A stretch of DNA of 64,000 nt from the NCBI RefSeq assembly GCF_029714405.1, contig NZ_CP121650.1, positions 5,089,001-5,153,000 of the forward strand. The letters are read 5' to 3'. This DNA is from Bradyrhizobium sp. CB82 (lineage in GTDB: Bacteria; Pseudomonadota; Alphaproteobacteria; Rhizobiales; Xanthobacteraceae). Below are positions 27,368 through 38,175 of the stretch, in pieces. Position 1 is the first letter of the stretch. Each line of letters opens with the position of its first letter. Below the pieces are notes generated by a model. That model had not been told where the DNA came from and did no database searches. It saw only the letters and a program-made list of their open reading frames with translations. The position numbers and the translations under genes are program-made.

Positions 27368-28366
27368 TCAGATCGTCGGATTCCAGGCCGACGGGATCAG
27401 ACGATAATTGGCGCCGTCCTTCTCGACATGGCCAATCGACGGGAAGGTGAAGTGGAAGCCGACCACGGTGGCCTTCTCGGCCGCCACCATGTCGTAGAAC
27501 TTGTGGCGCGTCTCCTGCGCCGTCGCTGGATCGACGTCGAACATGACGTGCCAGTCCGGATTGCGCAGGAACAATTCCGGAATGTTGGTGACGTCGGATT
27601 GGATCAACACCTTGGAATTTCCCGATGCAACCGCGAACGAGGTATGGCCGGGGGTATGACCAGGCGTTGCGATCGAGGTGATACCGGGCGCGACCTCCTT
27701 GCCCCACTCGTACTTCGTCACCTTGGACCCGATGCCCGCAAAAACCTTCTTCACGTTCGCAAAGTTGTTCTTCATCATCTCGCTGGACTGCGCCTTGGCC
27801 GCGTTCTCCTCGCTGGTCCAGAACTCCCACTCCTTCGTCGGCACCATGATCTCAGCATTCGGGAATGCGATCGAGCCGTCGGCGGCGCGGACGCCATTGA
27901 TGTGATCGCCATGCATGTGCGAGAGCAGCACGATGTCGATGCTCTTCGGATCGACGCCGGCGGCCGCGAGGTTTTGCAGGGTCCGCCCCACCGCGCCCTT
28001 GCTCGGCTCGAGATTGGCAACGCCGTTGCCGGTGTCGATCAGCACGAGCTTGGAGCCGGTGTTGATCAGCTGCGGGTTGTAGGGCACCGTCACCATGCCC
28101 TTGGGCATATAGGCCGCATCGCCGGCGGCCAGCGCCTCGTCCTTCGGCACGTTGGTGACGAACTTGTCGGGCATCGGGAAGGTGCGCGCCCCGTCATTGA
28201 TCGAGGTACATTCGAAGGAGCCGACCTTGTAGCGGTAGAAGCCCGGCACCTGCGTGCCGCTTTGCGGCACTGCGGCATTGGCAGCCGTCCTGCCCAGGCG
28301 CGAGAAGCCGGCCGCACCGAGTGCGGCGGCGCCGGCAAGCACGTCACGGCGGTTGAGTTCGGTCAT
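27368..28366 (-). CDS. Tat-exported MBL-fold metallo-hydrolase, 332 aa
   Basis: A metallo-beta-lactamase-fold hydrolase with two metal sites. The HxHxDH motif is LSHMHGDHINGV, and later ligands lie in TPGHTPGHTSF and IQSDVTN. The N-terminus is a twin-arginine signal (ELNRRDVLAGAAALGAAG), so it is probably folded and metallated before export to the periplasm. The start is the ATG directly before the Tat motif; a longer frame opens 27 codons upstream. Substrate is unknown; lactonase-like and quorum-quenching relatives exist in this fold. Confidence 0.87.
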   Translation of the reverse strand: MTELNRRDVLAGAAALGAAGFSRLGRTAANAAVPQSGTQVPGFYRYKVGSFECTSINDGARTFPMPDKFVTNVPKDEALAAGDAAYMPKGMVTVPYNPQLINTGSKLVLIDTGNGVANLEPSKGAVGRTLQNLAAAGVDPKSIDIVLLSHMHGDHINGVRAADGSIAFPNAEIMVPTKEWEFWTSEENAAKAQSSEMMKNNFANVKKVFAGIGSKVTKYEWGKEVAPGITSIATPGHTPGHTSFAVASGNSKVLIQSDVTNIPELFLRNPDWHVMFDVDPATAQETRHKFYDMVAAEKATVVGFHFTFPSIGHVEKDGANYRLIPSAWNPTI

Positions 28367-28477
28367 GGGATCGTCCCCGTCTGAGGTTGCGGTTTTTTCC
28401 GCTTTCAATTGCGGCGCGAATGTTCTCCCGCGCGGCTCAGAAGGCAAGACCTTCTTTGGTCACGCCCGCCCCTTGCG

Positions 28478-29617
28478 TCACGCAAATTTATTTGGGTTGA
28501 TGAGGAATTTTTCGCCGGTCGCGCGCTTGGCGTACATCGCGATATTGACCGGATCGAGCGCCTCCTGAAGCGACACGACCTTGGTGTAGTGGCTGGCGAA
28601 GGTCGTCTTCAATTCGCTAGCGACACGCTGGCGCAGCCGTCCGATCTCGGCCGGCCCGATCTTCTGGAGGAATGGGGTCAAGAGCCAGCCGCCGACGCCC
28701 CAGGCCATGCCGAAGCCGGGCGGCAGCTCGATCGGCCGCGTGTCGAGCATGCCGTAGACATAGACCTGCTTGTGTACGCTGGAGCCGTAGCGGCTGTACT
28801 CCTTGGCGGTCTTGTTGATCGCGACTTCCATGCACTTCAGGATGTTGCCGGCAAGCCTGCCGCCGCTGATGGCATCGAAGGCGATGGTGGCGCCGGTCTC
28901 GACCAGCGCGTTGGTGAGATCGTCGAGGAAGCTGGGCGCGGTGGAATCGACGACGTACTTGGCGCCGATCTTGTGCAGGATGTCGACCTGCTCCTTGCTG
29001 CGCACGATGTTGACGAGCGGGATGCCGTCCTTGATGCAGATCTTGTTCAGCATCTGACCGAGATTGGAGGCGGCCGCGGTGTGCACCAGCGCCTTGTGGC
29101 CCTCGCGCCGCATGGTCTCGGTCATGCCGAGCGCCGTGAGCGGATTGACGAACCAGGACGCGCCCTCCGCCGCAGTCGTGCCGTCGGGCAGCGGCTGGCA
29201 GTCCCTCGCCTTCAAGGTCCGGTACTGCGCGTACATCGCGCCGCCGATCATCGAGACGGTCTTGCCCATCAACGCCTTCGCGGCGTCCGACGAGCCGGTC
29301 CTGATGACGACGCCGGCGCCTTCGTTGCCGACCGGCAGGGACTGGTCGAGCCGGGCGCCCATCGCCTGCATCGCGGCGTCAGGCACCTTGGCGGTGATGA
29401 CCGGCGCATCCTTGGTGCCCGACGCCTTCGCCGTGCTCATGTCGGCGGCGCCGACGAGAAGCCCGAGGTCGGACGGATTGATCGGCGTCGCCTCGACGCG
29501 GACGACGACCTCGTCCGCGGCGGGCTCCGGGGTCGGCACGTCGACCAGCGAGATCTCGAGCTCGCCGCTCTTCTTGATCAGCGAACGCAACTGAAGTCCG
29601 TTTCTGCCGTCGCTCAT
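28478..29617 (-). CDS. MDR-superfamily oxidoreductase, quinone/enoyl reductase-like, 379 aa
   Basis: A medium-chain dehydrogenase/reductase. The GroES-like N-terminal half includes VVRVEATPINPSDLG and LPVGNEGAGVV; the Rossmann half has LVHTAAASNLGQML and later FDAISGGRLAGN. The catalytic-zinc motif of alcohol dehydrogenases (GHE) is replaced by GNEGAG, so a zinc-independent quinone or enoyl reductase is more likely. It lies 28 nt after eno on the same strand and may be cotranscribed with it. The substrate cannot be predicted. Confidence 0.85.
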   Translation of the reverse strand: MSDGRNGLQLRSLIKKSGELEISLVDVPTPEPAADEVVVRVEATPINPSDLGLLVGAADMSTAKASGTKDAPVITAKVPDAAMQAMGARLDQSLPVGNEGAGVVIRTGSSDAAKALMGKTVSMIGGAMYAQYRTLKARDCQPLPDGTTAAEGASWFVNPLTALGMTETMRREGHKALVHTAAASNLGQMLNKICIKDGIPLVNIVRSKEQVDILHKIGAKYVVDSTAPSFLDDLTNALVETGATIAFDAISGGRLAGNILKCMEVAINKTAKEYSRYGSSVHKQVYVYGMLDTRPIELPPGFGMAWGVGGWLLTPFLQKIGPAEIGRLRQRVASELKTTFASHYTKVVSLQEALDPVNIAMYAKRATGEKFLINPNKFA

Positions 29618-29645
29618 GTCGACCTCCGCTTTTTCTGTTCGTCGC

Positions 29646-31037
<1,392 letters not shown>

Positions 31038-31104
31038 TCAGACTAAGCTGGAGGCCACCTGGTCTGCGCGTCCAACCTCCATCTGAAACAGTCGGGGTAA
31101 CGCC

Positions 31105-32082
31105 ATGAATCGCCGCCAGTTTCTCGCCTCCAGCGCCGCACTCCTCGCGACCCGCCCAAGTTTTGCGCAGGAAGGCCCGTTCCGGACGAAATATTTCCCG
31201 ATCAGTCCCGGTATCGGCCTGCACGACCTCACGCCCGCCCCTGACGGCACGATCTGGTTCACCGCGCAGGGTAAGGGCATGCTGGGCAAGCTCGATCCGA
31301 AGGACGGCTCGTTCAAGACCGTCAACCTCGGCCAGGGCGCGGCCCCCCACGGCGTGACGATCGGCCCCGATGGCGCGCCCTGGATCACAGAGGGCGGCCA
31401 GAACGCGATCGCGCGGGTCGATCCCGGCGACCTCGAGGTCACGCTGTTCCGCTTGCCCGAAAAATTCGCCCAAGCCAATCTCAACACCGGTGTGTTCGAC
31501 AAGGCCGGCACCTATTGGTTCACCGGACAGTCCGGTTACTACGGCCGGCTCGTGCCAACGTCCGGCGAGATGACGGTGTTCAAGGCGCCAAAGGGCATCG
31601 GGCCCTATGGCATCACCGTGACGCCCAAGGGCGACGTCTGGTACGCCTCGCTCGCCGGCAGCTACATCGCCAAGATCGATCTTGCGACCGGCAACGCCAG
31701 CGTCGTGCAGCCGCCGACACCGAATGCCGGTTCGCGGCGCGTCTGGTCAGATTCGAAGAGCCGGATCTGGGTGAGCGAGTGGAACAGCGGGCACGTGTCG
31801 GTGCACGATCCCGCCGACGGTTCGTGGAAGACCTGGAAGCTGCCGGGCGAGCATCCCCGCGCCTATGCGGTTTTCGTCGACGACAAGGACAAGGTCTGGC
31901 TGACCGATTTTGCCGCCAACGCCATCGTCCGCTTCGATCCCGTGACCGAGAAGTTCACCGTCTTCACCAGCGACAAGCCGAACGCCAACGTCCGCCAGCT
32001 CGATGGTCGGCCGGGCGAGCTTTGGGGCTGCGAGTCCGGAAACGACCGGATCGTCATGATCCAGACCATCGCGACCGGTTGA
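31105..32082 (+). CDS. Exported Vgb-like beta-propeller protein, 325 aa
   Basis: A protein of the virginiamycin B lyase-like (streptogramin lyase) seven-bladed propeller group. Repeated blades such as PDGTIWFTAQGKGMLGKLDP and PKGDVWYASLAGSYIAKIDL recur about every 40 residues. The N-terminus MNRRQFLASSAALLATRP is a twin-arginine-type signal with cleavage near SFAQ. Many Vgb-like proteins in soil bacteria are not antibiotic lyases, so I would not infer resistance. It diverges from eno and lies 48 bp before queF. Confidence 0.8.
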   Translation: MNRRQFLASSAALLATRPSFAQEGPFRTKYFPISPGIGLHDLTPAPDGTIWFTAQGKGMLGKLDPKDGSFKTVNLGQGAAPHGVTIGPDGAPWITEGGQNAIARVDPGDLEVTLFRLPEKFAQANLNTGVFDKAGTYWFTGQSGYYGRLVPTSGEMTVFKAPKGIGPYGITVTPKGDVWYASLAGSYIAKIDLATGNASVVQPPTPNAGSRRVWSDSKSRIWVSEWNSGHVSVHDPADGSWKTWKLPGEHPRAYAVFVDDKDKVWLTDFAANAIVRFDPVTEKFTVFTSDKPNANVRQLDGRPGELWGCESGNDRIVMIQTIATG

Positions 32083-32130
32083 CGGCAGCCAAGATTACGT
32101 CCATCCCGGCATCCGCAAAGGATGACGAAG

Positions 32131-32583
32131 ATGGCGAAGAAACCTCTCCAGCTCGGCCGTGCGGTCGAATGGCCGCACACACCGGAGGAAGCCCAGCTCG
32201 ACCGCGTGCCCAATCCGCAAAAGGGCACGGACTATCTGGTGCGCTTCACCGTGCCGGAATTCACCTCGATCTGCCCGGTCACGGGCCAGCCGGATTTCGC
32301 GCATCTCGTGATCGACTACGCACCGGACGCCTGGCTGCTCGAGTCCAAATCTCTCAAACTTTACGTCGCGAGCTTCCGCAATCACGGCGCCTTCCACGAG
32401 GACTGCACCGTGATGATCGGCAAGCGCATCGCATCCGAGACCAAGCCGAAATGGATCCGGATCGGCGGCTACTGGTATCCCCGCGGCGGCATCCCGATCG
32501 ACGTGTTCTGGCAGACTGGCAGGGTGCCAAAGGGATTGTGGGTGCCGGAGCAAGGCGTCGCACCGTATCGCGGGCGGGGCTGA
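32131..32583 (+). CDS. queF: NADPH-dependent 7-cyano-7-deazaguanine (preQ0) reductase, 150 aa
   Basis: Reduces preQ0 to preQ1 in queuosine biosynthesis. The nucleophilic Cys48 is in [15 protein letters not shown], and the NADPH motif [15 protein letters not shown] with HEDC follows. The length matches the unimodular QueF type. The ATG giving [10 protein letters not shown] has AGGA eight bases upstream; an ATG three codons earlier sits on that site and is less likely. No other queuosine gene is in the window. Confidence 0.94.
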   Translation: MAKKPLQLGRAVEWPHTPEEAQLDRVPNPQKGTDYLVRFTVPEFTSICPVTGQPDFAHLVIDYAPDAWLLESKSLKLYVASFRNHGAFHEDCTVMIGKRIASETKPKWIRIGGYWYPRGGIPIDVFWQTGRVPKGLWVPEQGVAPYRGRG

Positions 32584-32682
32584 CCCACTTTCCCGCCCTG
32601 CGACGGACAAGTCCATTGGCGCGGTTGATCGGCCCGTCTACGATCAAGGGTCAGGATATCGAGATCGGTGAGGCAGCCTCTC

Positions 32683-33039
32683 ATGAGCCATAGGATATGT
32701 GTGGGCTTGGGGCTGCTCTTATTGGCGCGGGCTGCCGCAGCGGGTGAATGTCTGTCCAAACCGGAGAGATTCGAGCTCATCTCGGACACGGTTCATTGGA
32801 ATTTCTCGCTGCCGATCGGAGCGGAGTGTCTGCAGGGTTTGCGGGGCAAAACGCAGCTTTTGGAGCGGATCAATGTAGTCGAGCCGCCGCGATCCGGCCA
32901 AGTGGTCATCTCGGGTCCGTCCTTTCGGTATCAGGCAGCCGGCTCTCCTACGAACGAGAGATTCAAGATCGCGGTCGAAGGCGAGAATAAGCGCCAGCAC
33001 GGAACGTCACTCATCGTCGTGGATGTGACGGTCAAATAG
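32683..33039 (+). CDS. Small exported hypothetical protein, 118 aa
   Basis: A Sec signal peptide is evident (ICVGLGLLLLARAAAAGE). The mature part is about 95 residues with two cysteines (GECLSKPERF, GAECLQGL) that may pair, and a beta-rich C-terminal half (RSGQVVISGPSFRYQAAGS ... LIVVDVTVK) that looks like a single Ig-like or cadherin-like fold. A GTG five codons upstream is in frame. I recognise no function. Confidence 0.6.
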   Translation: MSHRICVGLGLLLLARAAAAGECLSKPERFELISDTVHWNFSLPIGAECLQGLRGKTQLLERINVVEPPRSGQVVISGPSFRYQAAGSPTNERFKIAVEGENKRQHGTSLIVVDVTVK

Positions 33040-33327
33040 CCGGATAGTTCCTGGCATCAGCCGTCCCTTCGGCGCCTCGCGTCCAGCCCGCTTCGATCTT
33101 CTGCGTAATCGAGGCGGCGATCAACAGGCGTTCCAGTTCCCTCCCTCAGAGAGAAGCCCAAGAACAAGGGCCACCGCGGCCTTAGCTGCGACGGCAGTCG
33201 AATTTGCAGTGCTTCCGCGTACGGCTTTCACGCCACCGCCGGCCATGATCGAGCTGAATTGCAACAGAATGGTCTGACCGACCGCATCGCGGGAAATGGG
33301 ACGCTGCGGTAATGAATTGCCAATTCG

Positions 33328-34536
33328 TCATGCCCGCGCATCCGCCGGCGCACGCGGCTTGAGCAGGCGGGCGCAGACCAGCCCGAGCATCACCATGATC
33401 GCAGCGCTCGCAAGCAGCGTCGCCCCTTTGCCCGCATGCGCTAGCCCAAATCCATAGGCGAGCGGTCCGACGGTCTGGCCCATGAAGAAAAAGAATGAGT
33501 GCAGCGACAACGCGGTGGCGCGCGCTTCGACCGACAGCTCGCTGGCAAAGACCTGGAGGCAGCCATGGGCCATGTAGAAACCCCAGCCCATCACCACGAG
33601 ATTGAGCGTCTGGATTTCCCAGCGCGGACCGAAGGCGACCGCGACGAGCTGCGAGGCCACCAGCACGGTGCCCGCGATCATCATGCCCTTGACGCCAAGC
33701 CGCGGCAGAAGGCGCGACACCGTCATGGTGTAGAAGAGCCCGCCGACCGCAAAGCCCGCGATGACGACGCCGGCAACGGAGAGCGAGGTCTCACCGAGGT
33801 CGAACAGGAACGAGGCGATGTAAGGAAACAGGCCGAGCACGCAGCAGCCTTCGATGAACACGGCCGAGTAGCACACCCGCGCGTTCGGATTGGTGAAGAT
33901 GGTGCGATAGCCGGTCTTCAGCGCCGAAAGGCTCGTCTTCGGCGGATGCTTGATCCTGGCGCCGCGGAAACCGGCTGCGACTGCAATCGAAGACACGATG
34001 ACCAGCACGCCGAGCACGGCCAGCACGCCGCGCCAGCCGAGGAAGTCTCCGATCAGGCCTGACGCGGATGCGCCGAGGAGGTTGCCGGTCATGGCGCCCG
34101 CGAGCGTGCGGCTGATCGCGATCTGTCGCTTCTCGGATCCGACGAGATCGCTGGTCAGGCTCAGGGCTATCGGAAACACGCCGCCGGAGCCGATGCCGGC
34201 CAGGATGCGGGTGGCAAACAGCAGCGAGAACGAAGTCGAGAGCGCGCCAAGGATGCTGGCAAGGCCGAGCACCGCAAAGCAGCCGATCATCAATCGTGTC
34301 TTGCCGAAGAGATCGGCGGCGGCGCCGATCAGCGGCTGGATGATCGCGAAGGTGAAGGCGAAGACGGCGGCGAAGCCCGCGGCGGTCGCGATGCTGACTT
34401 GAAAGTCCTCGGCGATGTGCGGCAGCACTGGATCGAGCGCCCGCGCCGAGAGGGCGGCGGCAAAGCTTGCCCCTGAGATGACGTAGAGTGCCGGCGGCAA
34501 GCCCTGTTCGTGCGGCCGCGCCTGCCCGTGCGACAT
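33328..34536 (-). CDS. MFS transporter, 402 aa
   Basis: A twelve-helix major facilitator transporter of the AraJ/arabinose-efflux type. The motif between helices 2 and 3 reads GAAADLFGKTRLMIGCF, the usual position of the family's D-R/K loop. Helices such as LLFATRILAGIGSGGVFPIAL follow. The start ATG overlaps the kdsA stop as ATGA, so it is translationally coupled to kdsA. The substrate is unknown; the link with a KDO synthesis gene may be incidental. Confidence 0.85.
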   Translation of the reverse strand: MSHGQARPHEQGLPPALYVISGASFAAALSARALDPVLPHIAEDFQVSIATAAGFAAVFAFTFAIIQPLIGAAADLFGKTRLMIGCFAVLGLASILGALSTSFSLLFATRILAGIGSGGVFPIALSLTSDLVGSEKRQIAISRTLAGAMTGNLLGASASGLIGDFLGWRGVLAVLGVLVIVSSIAVAAGFRGARIKHPPKTSLSALKTGYRTIFTNPNARVCYSAVFIEGCCVLGLFPYIASFLFDLGETSLSVAGVVIAGFAVGGLFYTMTVSRLLPRLGVKGMMIAGTVLVASQLVAVAFGPRWEIQTLNLVVMGWGFYMAHGCLQVFASELSVEARATALSLHSFFFFMGQTVGPLAYGFGLAHAGKGATLLASAAIMVMLGLVCARLLKPRAPADARA

Positions 34537-35384
34537 CAGCGCGGATTCTTTGCGACCGCGTCGAACGCCATCAGCCTGCTGAGGAGACCTTCGAACTCGC
34601 GCAAAGGCACCATGTTGGGGCCGTCAGACGGCGCATGGTCGGGATCGGGATGGGTTTCGATGAACAGGCCGGCGACGCCGACCGCAACGGCCGCCCGCGC
34701 CAGCACTGGCACGAATTCGCGCTCGCCACCCGACGATGCCCCCTTCCCGCCCGGCTGCTGCACCGAATGAGTGGCATCGAAGATCACCGGCGCGCCGGTG
34801 GTGCGCGCCAGGATCGGCAGCGCGCGCATGTCCGAGACGAGCGTGTTGTAGCCGAAGGACGCGCCACGTTCGGTGACGAGCACGTTGGGATTGTTGGCGC
34901 TGGTGATCTTGGTCACGACATTCGCCATGTCCCACGGCGCCAGGAACTGTCCCTTCTTGACGTTGACGATCTTGCCGGTTGCGGCCGCCGCCAGCAGCAG
35001 ATCCGTCTGCCGGCACAGGAAGGCCGGGATTTGAAGGACGTCGACCGCCTGTGCGACCTCGGCACATTGTGCCGCCTCATGCACGTCAGTGAGTACAGGC
35101 AAGCCGATCGACGACCGGATCTCCGCGAAGATCGGCAACGACTGCGCCAGCCCAAGCCCGCGTGCCGCCGACGCACTGGTGCGGTTGGCCTTGTCGAAGG
35201 AGGTCTTGTAGACAAGCCCGATCTTGAGGCGCGCAGCGATCTCCTTGAGCGCGGACGCAACCTCCAGCGCATGCTGGCGACTTTCGAGCTGGCACGGGCC
35301 GGCAATGATCGCGATCGGCAGATCATTGCCGAACCTGACCGTGCCGACGCCGACGACCGGTGCTGCTGAATGGTCTGCGCTCAA
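34536..35384 (-). CDS. kdsA: 3-deoxy-8-phosphooctulonate synthase, 282 aa
   Basis: Condenses arabinose-5-phosphate and phosphoenolpyruvate to KDO-8-phosphate for lipopolysaccharide. Visible motifs are [31 protein letters not shown] and [12 protein letters not shown], with [15 protein letters not shown] near the end. The N-terminal and central Cys/His/Glu/Asp positions suggest the metal-dependent class, which I cannot confirm by eye. The stop is coupled to the MFS gene. Upstream lies a NIPSNAP pseudogene. Confidence 0.95.
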   Translation of the reverse strand: MSADHSAAPVVGVGTVRFGNDLPIAIIAGPCQLESRQHALEVASALKEIAARLKIGLVYKTSFDKANRTSASAARGLGLAQSLPIFAEIRSSIGLPVLTDVHEAAQCAEVAQAVDVLQIPAFLCRQTDLLLAAAATGKIVNVKKGQFLAPWDMANVVTKITSANNPNVLVTERGASFGYNTLVSDMRALPILARTTGAPVIFDATHSVQQPGGKGASSGGEREFVPVLARAAVAVGVAGLFIETHPDPDHAPSDGPNMVPLREFEGLLSRLMAFDAVAKNPR

Positions 35385-35502
35385 ATCGATATCCCCTGTT
35401 TCGGCGCGACCATAGCGGCGATGAGGGACGGATCAACCCTATTCGGTCCGCCTCCTCGAATATCAGGGTTGCAGCGGCGGCCCGGCGTGGCCCGCCGCAC
35501 GT

Positions 35503-35764
35503 CACCGCGGAGAAAGCGGTCGGCGCCAGGATCTGGCTGACGATGTTGGCGACGATCTGGCCATCCGCTTCCGACTTGGCGCGTGCCTCGATCCACTCCG
35601 GATCGGTCATGAAGACAGTCCATTTCGTCGCGCGCTCGGCAAGCGATTGCCAGGCCAGGAATAGGTCGGCTCGTGGTTGGATCCGCCGATCAGCGTGGTG
35701 AAGAACCCGGCCTGCTCGATGCCGTGCTTCTCCCAGAGCTTCGGCGTGATCGCGTCAAAGCGCT
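35503..35764 (-). pseudogene. NIPSNAP-family gene remnant, truncated and frameshifted
   Basis: The frame first reads ITPKLWEKHGIEQAGFFTTL, clear NIPSNAP sequence, up to GGSNHE. One base is then missing near 35655. The reading continues in another frame as LAWQSLAERATKWTVFMTDP and then EWIEARAKSEADGQIV up to FSAV, the normal C-terminal end. The native N-terminal 20 residues are absent, replaced by a pyrG fragment, and the native stop after FSAV is lost. It is a small dimeric alpha-beta barrel family of unclear role. This copy should be non-functional. Confidence 0.8.
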
Positions 35765-35832
35765 CGAGCGGCTCCCTGGTCGGGCCGAACGCGGTGGAGT
35801 TGGCGTCCTCGATGCCCACGAGGTTTCGCGCC
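35765..35832 (-). pseudogene. Fragment of pyrG, 68 bp
   Basis: This matches 39398-39465 of the complete pyrG in this window at 63 of 68 positions and encodes the same peptide, [12 protein letters not shown] followed by FGPT. It is fused directly to the NIPSNAP remnant, in frame. It marks an old recombination or duplication endpoint. Confidence 0.85.
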
Positions 35833-36016
35833 TATTTGCAGATGTGGGAGATCGGCCTGCGCGCCGAGCTGCCGCTGAGCTTTGCGGTGCAAGACGGCAA
35901 CGGCCCCCTCAGGCAATAGGGATGGCCCCGGCCGCTCGGCCGCAGCCACCTCCCGCAATGCTGCCGCAATTTTACGGCCGGTAAAATGCCTCGTTGAGGC
36001 CGGAGTGCCGGAGATC

Positions 36017-36691
36017 ATGCGGATTTTGCTTGTCGAGGATGAGGCGGAGATGGCCGGCGCATTGGCGTCGGCGCTGAAGCGCTACGACATGGTGGTGGAC
36101 CACGTGCCCACCCTGGCCGAGGCGGAAGAGGCGATCTCTTCCGACGTCCATGCCGCCGTCCTGCTCGATCGCCAGCTTCCCGACGGCGACGGCCTCGCCC
36201 TGATCCCAAAGCTTCGCGCGCGCGCCGACGGCGTACCCATCATCGTGTTGACGGCACGCGGCGAGCTCGCCGACCGCGTCGCCGGGCTCGACAGCGGCGC
36301 GGACGACTACCTGGCGAAGCCGTTTGCGGTCGAAGAATTGCTGGCACGCCTGCGCGCCGTGTTGCGGCGGCCCGCCGGCCTCACGCCGGACGTCATCCGC
36401 GCGGGCCGTCTCGCCTTCGATGTGGGCCACCGCGAGGCCAGCATCGACGGCCAGCCGTTCGAGCTGCCGCGCCGCGAGCTGCTCGTGCTCGAAGCGCTGA
36501 TCCGCCGCATCGGCCGCACCGTGCTGCGCTCGGCGCTCGAAGAGGCCGTCTACAATTTCGACGACGAGATCCAGTCGAACGCGCTGGATACCCATATCTC
36601 GCGGCTGCGGCGCAAGCTCGCCGAGGCCGATGCCGGTGTGGAGATCCATGGCATCCGCGGCGTCGGCTATCTCCTGAAGAAGCTGCCATGA
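36017..36691 (+). CDS. OmpR/PhoP-family response regulator, 224 aa
   Basis: The receiver domain starts MRILLVEDEAEMAGAL, with phospho-acceptor Asp51 in LLDRQLPDGDG, then LTARGE and the Lys of YLAKPFAVEELLAR. A winged-helix output domain follows (LPRRELLVLEALIRR ... NALDTHISRLRRKL, IRGVGYLL). This resembles the QseB/PmrA/TctD branch. The ATG has GGAG six bases upstream; a longer frame upstream is not conserved. It overlaps the kinase gene as ATGA, so both are one transcription unit. Confidence 0.92.
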   Translation: MRILLVEDEAEMAGALASALKRYDMVVDHVPTLAEAEEAISSDVHAAVLLDRQLPDGDGLALIPKLRARADGVPIIVLTARGELADRVAGLDSGADDYLAKPFAVEELLARLRAVLRRPAGLTPDVIRAGRLAFDVGHREASIDGQPFELPRRELLVLEALIRRIGRTVLRSALEEAVYNFDDEIQSNALDTHISRLRRKLAEADAGVEIHGIRGVGYLLKKLP

Positions 36692-38064
36692 GCAGGCACG
36701 ATGATCCTTATTGCCTGCGCTCGCGGCTGAGCTGGCGCCTGCTTTCGCTCCAGGCCGCATTGTTGGTTGCGCTGGTTGCCGTCGTCGTGGGCGCACTGTG
36801 CGCGTCGGGCTTCGTGCTCGCCGAGCGCGACGAGGATCGCGTGATCGACGTCGTGCAGCGCGCACTCGCGCGCGACACACAAGGCGGCCTCACCCTGCGG
36901 CCGACGACCGAGCTGAAACAGCTGCGCAGCGAGACACCCGATCTCTGGTTTCTGGTCCGCGACCGGCAGGGATATTCGCTCTCCGAAGGCGCCGTGCCGG
37001 CAGAATTCGCGGCGATCGGCAGCGGCCTCGACCAGATCAGCCAGGCGCGGCTCGGCTGGCAGCTTTTCGAAGACGATCCGCGCAAGCCGGCAGCGCGGCT
37101 GAAGCGCATAGACACCGATGCCGGCAACGTGCAGGTCATCACCGCGACGCAGGGACGGCTGACCGGCGCCAAAGCGTTGCTCATGACCTCGCTCGCGTTT
37201 CTGGGCATCGCCCTGCCCGGCCTGCTTCTGATGGGAACCGCCACCTTCATAGCGACCCCGATGATCGTGCGGCGCGCGTTCAAGGGGCTCGATACGACCG
37301 CGGACCAGGCCCGTCGCATCGACATCCATCAGCGCGGTGCGCGATTGTCGGTGGAGCGAATCCCGCTGGAGGTCGTGCCGCTCGTGACCGCGGTAAATGA
37401 AGCGCTGGCGCGGCTCGACCAGGGCTATGCCCGTCACAAGCGCTTCGTCGCGGACGCCGCGCACGAACTGCGGACGCCGATCGCGATCCTGAACACGCGG
37501 CTGGAGTCGCTTGCCCCGGGACCGGAGAAGATCCGCCTGATCGAGGATGCGGCACGGCTGGCAACGCTCGCCGAGCAATTGCTCGACATTCAGCGGCTCG
37601 ATCGCTGCAGCCATCCGTTCACAGGCGTCGACCTCGTCCGGGTCGCGCAAGGCGTGGCCGCCGACCTCGCACCGCTCGCGATTGCCGCCGGCTACGAGCT
37701 CGCGCTCGACGCCCCTGAAACGCCCATCGAGACGCTCGGCGACGCAGCCGCGCTGGAGCGCGCACTCACCAATCTGGTGCAGAATGCGATCCAGCACGGC
37801 CCACGCCGCGGCACGATTGGCATTCGCGTCAGCCGGCCCGCATGCATCGAAGTGATCGACGAGGGCGCGGGTATCCCGCCCGATCAACGCGACCAGATCT
37901 TCGAGCCGTTCTATCGGCTGACGCCGCATGACCGCGGTGCTGGCCTCGGCCTCAACATGGTGCGCGAGATCGTGCTGCTGCACGGCGGCCACGTCTCGGT
38001 CGCCGATGGACCGGATGGCGGCGCCTGCTTCAGGATGACACTGCCCGCGGTTCGCGAAAGTTGA
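36688..38064 (+). CDS. Two-component sensor histidine kinase, 458 aa
   Basis: A membrane sensor kinase of the QseC/PmrB/TctE type. There are two transmembrane helices, LQAALLVALVAVVVGALCAS near residue 25 and LMTSLAFLGIALPGLLLMG near residue 170, with a periplasmic domain of about 120 residues between. The HisKA helix has His259 in ADAAHELRTPIAIL. ATP-binding motifs are NLVQNAIQHG, EVIDEGAGIP and GAGLGLNMVREI. It should phosphorylate the response regulator it overlaps. The ligand is unknown; pmtA is the next gene. Confidence 0.92.
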   Translation: MSRHDDPYCLRSRLSWRLLSLQAALLVALVAVVVGALCASGFVLAERDEDRVIDVVQRALARDTQGGLTLRPTTELKQLRSETPDLWFLVRDRQGYSLSEGAVPAEFAAIGSGLDQISQARLGWQLFEDDPRKPAARLKRIDTDAGNVQVITATQGRLTGAKALLMTSLAFLGIALPGLLLMGTATFIATPMIVRRAFKGLDTTADQARRIDIHQRGARLSVERIPLEVVPLVTAVNEALARLDQGYARHKRFVADAAHELRTPIAILNTRLESLAPGPEKIRLIEDAARLATLAEQLLDIQRLDRCSHPFTGVDLVRVAQGVAADLAPLAIAAGYELALDAPETPIETLGDAAALERALTNLVQNAIQHGPRRGTIGIRVSRPACIEVIDEGAGIPPDQRDQIFEPFYRLTPHDRGAGLGLNMVREIVLLHGGHVSVADGPDGGACFRMTLPAVRES

Positions 38065-38175
38065 TTCATCTCACATGCGCTACCTCAAAGCGCAATGCTG
38101 CTGCAATGCGTTCCGGCGACACTTCGACCGCCTCACCTCTGATCCGCGAGGCGCAACCAAAATGCCGGAGTGCGC

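Noticed and set aside
31105..32082. Antibiotic resistance by virginiamycin B lyase
   Set aside because: Only the propeller fold is supported. Export by a Tat-type signal and the wide spread of Vgb-like proteins in soil bacteria make a resistance claim unsafe.
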